Origin: an uncultured Ruminococcus sp. | Lineage (GTDB): Bacteria > Bacillota > Clostridia > Oscillospirales > CAG-272 | Assembly: GCA_902766115.1 (NCBI GenBank) | Contig: CACXCL010000010.1 | Coordinates: 1-5,650 of the forward strand | DNA length: 5,650 nt | Reading direction: 5' to 3' | Shown: in pieces, positions 5,619 to 5,650 of the stretch | How the letters are laid out: each line of letters begins with the position of its first letter | How positions within the stretch are numbered: position 1 is the first letter of the stretch | Program-made: the position numbers and the translations under genes | The notes under the pieces: model-generated | Told to the model about the DNA's origin: nothing | The model's database searches: none | What the model saw: the letters and a program-made list of their open reading frames with translations, nothing else

Positions 5619-5650
5619 TAGTACGAAGATTTGCGGAAAGAGCGAATACG

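Noticed and set aside
5507..5650. Search for a dltX-like microprotein or riboswitch ahead of the operon
   Set aside because: No small membrane ORF is present, and the leader of about 78 bases with a single stem-loop is too short for the known aptamer classes I can recall.

Overview
The window holds one four-gene operon on the minus strand, read from about 5584 down to a terminator near 190. The base composition is fairly GC-rich. The protein families (a stand-alone amino-acid adenylating enzyme, a small carrier protein, an AlgI/DltB-type MBOAT, and an anchored SGNH protein), the Firmicutes-style Shine-Dalgarno sites and the AATGAAGACGC-type intergenic repeats suggest an uncultured or gut-type Clostridia (Oscillospiraceae-like) bacterium. 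The lineage is an inference; no rRNA or other marker gene is present.

Layout in transcription order. 5613-5618/5590-5595: a near-consensus sigma-A promoter, followed by a perfect 8-bp dyad in the leader. 5506-3989: a DltA-like adenylation enzyme with a GTG start. 3964-3737: a DltC-like carrier protein. 3733-2159: an MBOAT acyltransferase whose extracytoplasmic C-terminus carries a Tyr in the position of the known acyl-shuttle hexapeptide. 2149-308: a membrane-anchored fusion of an SGNH (DltD/AlgX-like role) domain and a NodB-type polysaccharide deacetylase domain. 307-1: no gene; it holds a 3' hairpin, a 14-bp palindrome, a strong intrinsic terminator and a cluster of short direct and inverted repeats. 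The four genes are spaced by 24, 3 and 9 bases, so they are very probably co-transcribed and translationally coupled.

How the genes would work together (inference from the Dlt pathway and related envelope-acylation systems): the first enzyme activates an amino acid with ATP and loads it on the phosphopantetheine of the carrier protein in the cytoplasm. The MBOAT moves the acyl group across the membrane, probably onto Tyr521 of its own C-terminal tail. The SGNH domain takes it onto Ser72 and passes it to an extracellular glycan. The fused deacetylase would strip N-acetyl groups from the same glycan. The result is an aminoacyl-decorated and partly de-N-acetylated polymer, more cationic on both counts if the acyl group is an amino acid.

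Three things set this apart from a standard dlt operon: the deacetylase fused to the SGNH acyltransferase, a Gln in place of the MBOAT His normally found in the W-H-G motif, and an adenylation pocket unlike that of D-Ala-specific DltA. The operon is complete, but its substrate and target glycan cannot be read from the sequence.
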